Shown piece after piece: positions 59,791 to 64,000 of a DNA stretch of 64,000 nt. Each line of letters begins with the position of its first letter. Position 1 is the first letter of the stretch. Below the pieces are notes generated by a model. It saw nothing but the letters and a program-made list of their open reading frames with translations. It searched no databases and was not told the origin of the DNA. The stretch is from Annulohypoxylon bovei var. microspora. Its lineage: Eukaryota > Ascomycota > Sordariomycetes > Xylariales > Hypoxylaceae. The stretch covers positions 31,585 to 95,584 of the forward strand of contig MU405356.1 in assembly GCA_022836615.1 (NCBI GenBank). Reading direction: 5' to 3'. A program made the translations under genes and the position numbers.

Positions 59791-61035
59791 CTAGGACTTA
59801 ACTGCCATCTTCGGAGCACTCGTAGCCAGTAGACTTTGGATAGCCTCAAGCGCGCTCAACTCGACACCGAAGTCTGATTGGCCATCGAACTCCCCGGTGT
59901 ACCATTGCACGCCGCAAGTCGAGTTCCCGTAGCCGCTGCAGCTCAATGCGGCCCCGGCAGCGCTCGCCTGAAGCAAAGGCTCGATGGTCGCCTTCACGCT
60001 AGGGACAAGCACTGCTGTCTTACCAAGCCAACGCGACAGGCTGGCCTTGAAGCTGGTCTGGTCGACGTTGCAGGCGGAGTCTTGCTCGCACTTATGCTCG
60101 TACATCACGTCGGTGGCGTTGGAGTTGGGGCCGAAAAATGTGCTCTGCGCCGCTTTAACCAGGCCCTGGACCCTCGTCTCCCAGGCTGAGTCGTTGCTGA
60201 ACGCATACATATGCGCTGCGCCGTGGAGGTAGGACGCGATATTGTAGGACCACTCGTCCTTGTTGATGGCGGAGCAGTTCGCGTCGTTATCGTCGCCGGC
60301 CCCGTCGAAAACGTGGAAGTCAGCGCTGACGAATCCGACGCTTGTAGACCAATCCCAGACCTTGTTGGCCCAATCACCGAACGTCTCGTTTCCGGTGTAC
60401 CGAGCGAGCCGGGCGGCAGTTTGGAAAAACCCGCCATTGGATACGGAGTTTTTGTAATAATACCCGTCCGCCGTCTCGATGTACTGCCACTTTAATCCGC
60501 CTCCGCATGTGGCGCTGTCCTTATTCCACCGCGTCACGAAGTCGTTAAAGGCATTTGTGCTGATAGCAAGCCAGGAATTGGCACAATCTTCGTCGCCCTT
60601 TGCATTGGAAGTCTCGCAGGGAAGCGCGTCGAAGCCGTATTCCATCGCACTAAGCGCATTGTACACCCAATAGACCTGATCGTCGTTTGCCTCCCAGTTT
60701 TGTTGCTCCGCTGGGGCAAAGTCATAATTGGAACCGACGTTCTTGGCCAGCGCGGAGAGGAGATCGGCTTTATATGTCGTGTCATTGGTGTACATGATAT
60801 AGTCCATCAGACCATTCCAAGCCGAGCCGGATTCCCACCAGAACCAAGGCTGCGGTTGTGTGAACTGACCTGCCGTCGAGCTTGGGTCATGGTAGATATA
60901 AATGCCCTTTGCGACTTGGGCTGCGATTTCTTTAATGGAAGCTGGACTATTTACGTCGAGGTTCAGGGCCGAGACGACAGAGGTAAGCACAGTGGCCGCG
61001 ACGATACTGGCGAGTCGTGTCATCTTGTCTACCAA
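59791..61035 (-). CDS. Secreted GH76 alpha-1,6-mannanase (DCW1/DFG5 family)
   Basis: Single exon, 414 aa from the first ATG; a second ATG four codons later (MTRLASIVAATVLTSVVSAL) starts the signal peptide proper. GH76 acts on alpha-1,6-mannan; the yeast members DCW1 and DFG5 attach GPI proteins to the cell wall. The catalytic aspartate pair is in NWEANDDQVYWVYNALSAME (about residues 118-119). Other family segments are FTQPQPWFWWESGSAWNGLM, NGGFFQTAARLARYTGN and EWSYNIASYLHGAAHMYAFS. The protein ends APKMAVKS without a hydrophobic GPI tail, so it is probably secreted free rather than anchored. Upstream DNA (61036-61140) is the promoter side. Confidence 0.93.
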   Translation of the reverse strand: MVDKMTRLASIVAATVLTSVVSALNLDVNSPASIKEIAAQVAKGIYIYHDPSSTAGQFTQPQPWFWWESGSAWNGLMDYIMYTNDTTYKADLLSALAKNVGSNYDFAPAEQQNWEANDDQVYWVYNALSAMEYGFDALPCETSNAKGDEDCANSWLAISTNAFNDFVTRWNKDSATCGGGLKWQYIETADGYYYKNSVSNGGFFQTAARLARYTGNETFGDWANKVWDWSTSVGFVSADFHVFDGAGDDNDANCSAINKDEWSYNIASYLHGAAHMYAFSNDSAWETRVQGLVKAAQSTFFGPNSNATDVMYEHKCEQDSACNVDQTSFKASLSRWLGKTAVLVPSVKATIEPLLQASAAGAALSCSGYGNSTCGVQWYTGEFDGQSDFGVELSALEAIQSLLATSAPKMAVKS

Positions 61036-62907
61036 CTCTCTATGTTGCTTTTTTCACGCCGATGATAGTGAAAGGGAAAGTAGCGACCGCGCGCTGAGCA
61101 TAGAGTGCATGTCATCCTTCCATGTTGAAATATATAAAGCGTGCCCCTTTTTAAAGCAACGTTGCCCATCTACGCTGTCAGCGGCTTCAGGAGGGAGCGC
61201 TAGATTTGTGTCGATCATATCGTCTTAAAGCAAGTCAGTAAGAATAGACAGCAACCATAGGATAGAAAAGGAAGTTCAAGCGATTCGCTTACCGGGGCTC
61301 AGCACACGCGAGTGGCTGAGCCAATAAAACCGTTGCGACCCCCATAATCCTTAACACCCCTAAGCTATTTCCAGTTAACACGACGAAAGAAGCCAACTTC
61401 TGTTTTTGGCGCCATCCAGGAACAGCGTTGTCAGATGAAACGAGCGAGTGATTACTTGCATATTAAAAACATCTATATTTACTTTAGGTCTTCTCGGTCT
61501 TACTCAGGACCATGTGAGGCCTCGTCATCTCCCGGGCTTACAACTTTGCAAACTCTGCCAAGCCTTTAGCAGCTCAAGCGTGATATTTACCTACGTACAT
61601 AACATTGGATTCTTGATGCAGTGCACGTGAATATATCTCGTAGTAGAAGTTATTCCTTGTCTTGAAATACTTGACTGCTCGATCAAGTTGTGAATGTTTA
61701 TATGCACGTAAAATCGAAACCTGCGGGAAAGGGACGGGAAAGGGACGGGATCTCGGTAGCGCAAGGGGAATTCCGAGGCTAAAGTCTTATTTAGTTAGAG
61801 GCTCATGTGTGCCAAGAAGTGGGTTGAAAAGAAGGGAGTTTTCATGTGAGAGCAGATCTGGGGAAATCCTAGAACCAGTTCCCATCAAGATGCACGCGCG
61901 CCAAGGAAACTGAATCCGAATTCCAGGTTCAAGATATTCTATCCTTGACTTAAAGCCCTAGGTATATAATTAATCAATTTATTATAACCGTTCGTCTTAC
62001 TTGTCTCAAGAAAGTCGTTTCACGTATATTATAATTTCCTACGGTGAGATATAAAGGCGCGTCGGCCCCGGCGATTTACTCGATACATGTACCCACTTAG
62101 GTTGGCAGGCAAACAGCGACCCGACGGCGTGGTTGTACGTTTCACTTAAAGTTCAAGACTCATCGTCTTTATTATTACACGAGAATATTAATAAAAACCT
62201 TCTCTAAAACATGTAAGGTAGACATGTAACCAAGGTTATTGGAGCGAGCTTAATAAAAGTATAGTAAAAAGTTAATAAAATTAACTAGTTACCTAGTAGA
62301 TACTCTAAAATACTTTTTCAATAATAAATATTATAAATAACCAATTTTCCGCGAAACAATAACTCGTCTAAAGTTGACATTCCCATCGAGCAAACGTGCT
62401 TTAGAGACCCTGCCGACAAATGAATTTAGGACCAAGAGATCTGATCTAAGGCCGTGACCGGCTGGGCTCTTAACGCAATCCTTATTGCAAAAACAAGGCT
62501 TAATGAATATTTTTGCCCGATTTTAAGAGGGGTATTGTGTCGCTTCATTTTACAGGGCAAAAATTTGAAAATTTCCTAAATAGGAAAGAGCGCTAAGACC
62601 TTGTAGCCTTTGTTTGATTGGATGTGTCTATTTTAAAAGTGGGTCAATACTGTAAATATTGTACACGCTAAAGCTTTCAACCAATTAAACCAAGGGATTC
62701 TTGTTTTCGAAATGGGCAAGAGCTTCTCGCGCACGGGCCCACTTGGGGGACACTGGATTATCTAAGCTGCTTACCTAATTGTTTATTTTCTATCCTGAGT
62801 TTAGCCGGAGGTCGATGGTTCGATTCTTCGATCTCCCACTTTTAATTCTTTTACCATGCGACGAAACAACTCACTACCATCCGGCTGGCGGTTCGCGCAC
62901 CCTTATG
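61036..62907. other. Gene-free DNA left of the minisatellite
   Basis: GH76 promoter at the left. An AT-rich stretch runs from about 62160 to 62350. A perfect 7-bp-arm palindrome, TTTCCTA..TAGGAAA, lies at 62572-62587, and TTGATTGG at 62614-62621. I see no gene. Confidence 0.55.
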
Positions 62908-63470
62908 CCACCCGCCGGGCCTCCCCTTTAGCCACCCTTCAAACCACCCGATTAGCCACCCGTTAAGCCACCCGTTGAACCCCCCCGTTTAGCCACCCTT
63001 TAAACCACCGGTCCAACCCCCGGTGTAATCACCTGTTGAACCCCCGTTGAGCCACCCCGTTGAGCCTCCCATCTAACCACCCACCGGTCTGACCACCCCT
63101 TATACCACCCCTTAAGCCACCCGTGAAGCCACCCGTCTAGCCGCCTGTTAAGCCACCCCTTTAGCCACCCGTGTATCCCCCGTTGAACCACCCTTTGAAC
63201 CACCCGTACGACCCCCTGTCCAGCCACCCGTAGCCACCCGCAGCCACCCTTCTAACCCCCGGCTCAACCATCCTTCTAACCACCCGTGTAGCCCCGTTGA
63301 GCCCCCGGCCTAGCCACCCGTTGAGCTCCCCGTCACCCGTTGAACCACCCCTTATACCACCCCTTAAGCCTCCCGTTGAACCACCCCCCGACGAACCACC
63401 CGTCTTGCCACCCGTTCAGCCACCTGTGGCCACCCGTAGCCACCTTTCTAACGCCTTAGCCACCTTCCCC
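62908..63470. repeat. Minisatellite with a 12-bp CCACCCGTTNAR unit
   Basis: About 43 degenerate tandem copies, most 12 bp long and some 10, 11, 13 or more. The CCACCC core is conserved; the second half varies (GTTAAG, GTTGAA, CTTATA, TTCTAA, GTGTAG). The pair CCACCCCTTATA CCACCCCTTAAG occurs twice (about 63098-63121 and 63343-63366), suggesting a higher-order duplication. Open frames inside encode tetrapeptide-like repeats (PPVE on plus, GWLK on minus) but are short and interrupted, so I treat the array as non-coding. Confidence 0.9.
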
Positions 63471-63483
63471 AGGGTTGCTGAAT

Positions 63484-63508
63484 CCCCTAGATTAGGGGTC
63501 CTTTTTTT
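63484..63508 (+). other. CCCCTA-GAT-TAGGGG hairpin followed by seven T
   Basis: Perfect 6-bp arms with a 3-base loop (63484-63498), then TCC and T7 (63502-63508), just past the minisatellite. In a fungus a T-run can stop RNA polymerase III; no matching promoter or gene was found. Confidence 0.5.
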
Positions 63509-63600
63509 ACTTATATAACCTGTGTTGAAGATCAGGGTCAACTGAACTGAAACGAGTCAATTACGTAATCGCCTTAGGTAATCGTTCTTGCCAACCCAAC

Positions 63601-63688
63601 TGGTCCGTGCGCGAGAGCCAGCCTTTGACAAGCTTTTCGTTTTCAAAAACTGAATCTTGTCGAAAACCACCTTCTCGCGAACGGACCA
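63601..63688. repeat. Long imperfect inverted repeat (hairpin)
   Basis: Arms 63601-63632 and 63656-63688 enclose a 23-base loop. The left arm begins TGGTCCGTGCGCGAGA and the right arm, read on the other strand, begins TGGTCCGTTCGCGAGA; both end in GACAAG next to the loop, with mismatches in between. Confidence 0.75.
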
Positions 63689-63711
63689 CCTCGAAAGTCG
63701 AGATCTGTTGT

Positions 63712-63910
63712 TTGATTGGTTGAAAGGCCCCACCCTAGAGACGATGCACCCAATCAATCGCTGTGGACATAACGGCGTTTTTGGACATGTTCCCTTTTCA
63801 GTAAAACCCTTTTTGTAAATCCATCCAATCAGGTTATAAGAAAGCTTAACTTAGCCAATCAAATCGCGAGCTGCGGCGGAGCGGCTTTGCAAGCCACGGG
63901 ACTTGATTGG
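63712..63910. promoter_or_regulatory. Cluster of five CCAATCA motifs
   Basis: CCAATCAA or its complement at 63712-63719, 63750-63757, 63855-63862 and 63903-63910, plus CCAATCAG at 63825-63832, in both orientations. CCAATCA is the core bound by the HAP/CBC (NF-Y) complex. No start codon follows within the window, so any regulated gene would lie to the right. Confidence 0.5.
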
Positions 63911-64000
63911 TTCAAAAACGGTTTCGGCTAAACTCAGGGTATTTGAGCCACTCAAGTGGTCTTAAAATCGGGCTATTGTGGCACCTAATTGGGGGCCCTC

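Noticed and set aside
62817..62855. B-box-like GGTTCGATTC followed by TTTT, resembling the end of a tRNA or SINE
   Set aside because: The flanking bases do not form a T-stem or acceptor stem and no A box was found, so a tRNA gene is not supported.
62908..63470. Tandem array considered as a CRISPR or as a coding repeat
   Set aside because: Units are about 12 bp with no constant repeats and unique spacers, and frames on both strands are interrupted.
63484..63508. Hairpin plus T-run read as a bacterial intrinsic terminator
   Set aside because: The whole window is eukaryotic, with spliced genes; at most it could be a polymerase III stop, without a gene to go with it.

Overview
The window is nuclear DNA of a filamentous ascomycete (Pezizomycotina, most likely a Sordariomycete; this is inferred from gene content and style, not from a search). 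The evidence is compact protein-coding genes carrying short GT-AG introns (about 47-153 bp), CTNAC-like branch points close to the acceptors, fungal-type gene families (HET, GH78, GH76, fungal NAD-GDH, DAL5-type permease), AT-rich intergenic DNA with recurring TACCTAGGTA palindromes, and no operon-like organisation. I reconstructed exon structures by joining reading frames across introns. Every multi-exon model below closes in frame.

Layout. 0-12 kb: kynureninase (minus strand), a 6.4-kb gene-free stretch that holds a 676-bp hAT-like non-autonomous element with an 8-bp target-site duplication, then NAD-dependent glutamate dehydrogenase. 12-17 kb: a secreted GH78-type alpha-L-rhamnosidase and a Ser-rich single-pass membrane protein. 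17-31 kb: housekeeping block with MPP alpha (mitochondrial processing peptidase), EFM4 lysine methyltransferase, the PP2A scaffold subunit, phenylalanyl-tRNA synthetase beta and a myotubularin lipid phosphatase. 31-47.5 kb: ribosomal protein uS3, a NIPA-type magnesium transporter, a large acidic fungal protein of unknown function, coatomer delta and APC4. 48-57.5 kb: an accessory-looking block with a HET-domain protein, a GFA/CENP-V-type zinc protein, an acyl-CoA ligase, a SAM methyltransferase and a DAL5-family permease. 59.8-61 kb: a secreted GH76 alpha-1,6-mannanase. 61-64 kb: gene-free, with an approximately 560-bp 12-bp-unit minisatellite (CCACCC-rich), a long imperfect hairpin and a cluster of CCAATCA motifs.

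Most genes are unrelated housekeeping functions. The only set that might work together is the ligase, methyltransferase and permease (51.5-57.5 kb), all on the minus strand. It lacks a recognisable synthase or transcription factor, so a pathway is only a possibility. No RNA gene, CRISPR array or viral gene was recognised. The most unusual material is the non-coding DNA: the hAT-like element with internally repeated ends, and the minisatellite, hairpin and CCAAT region at the right edge.
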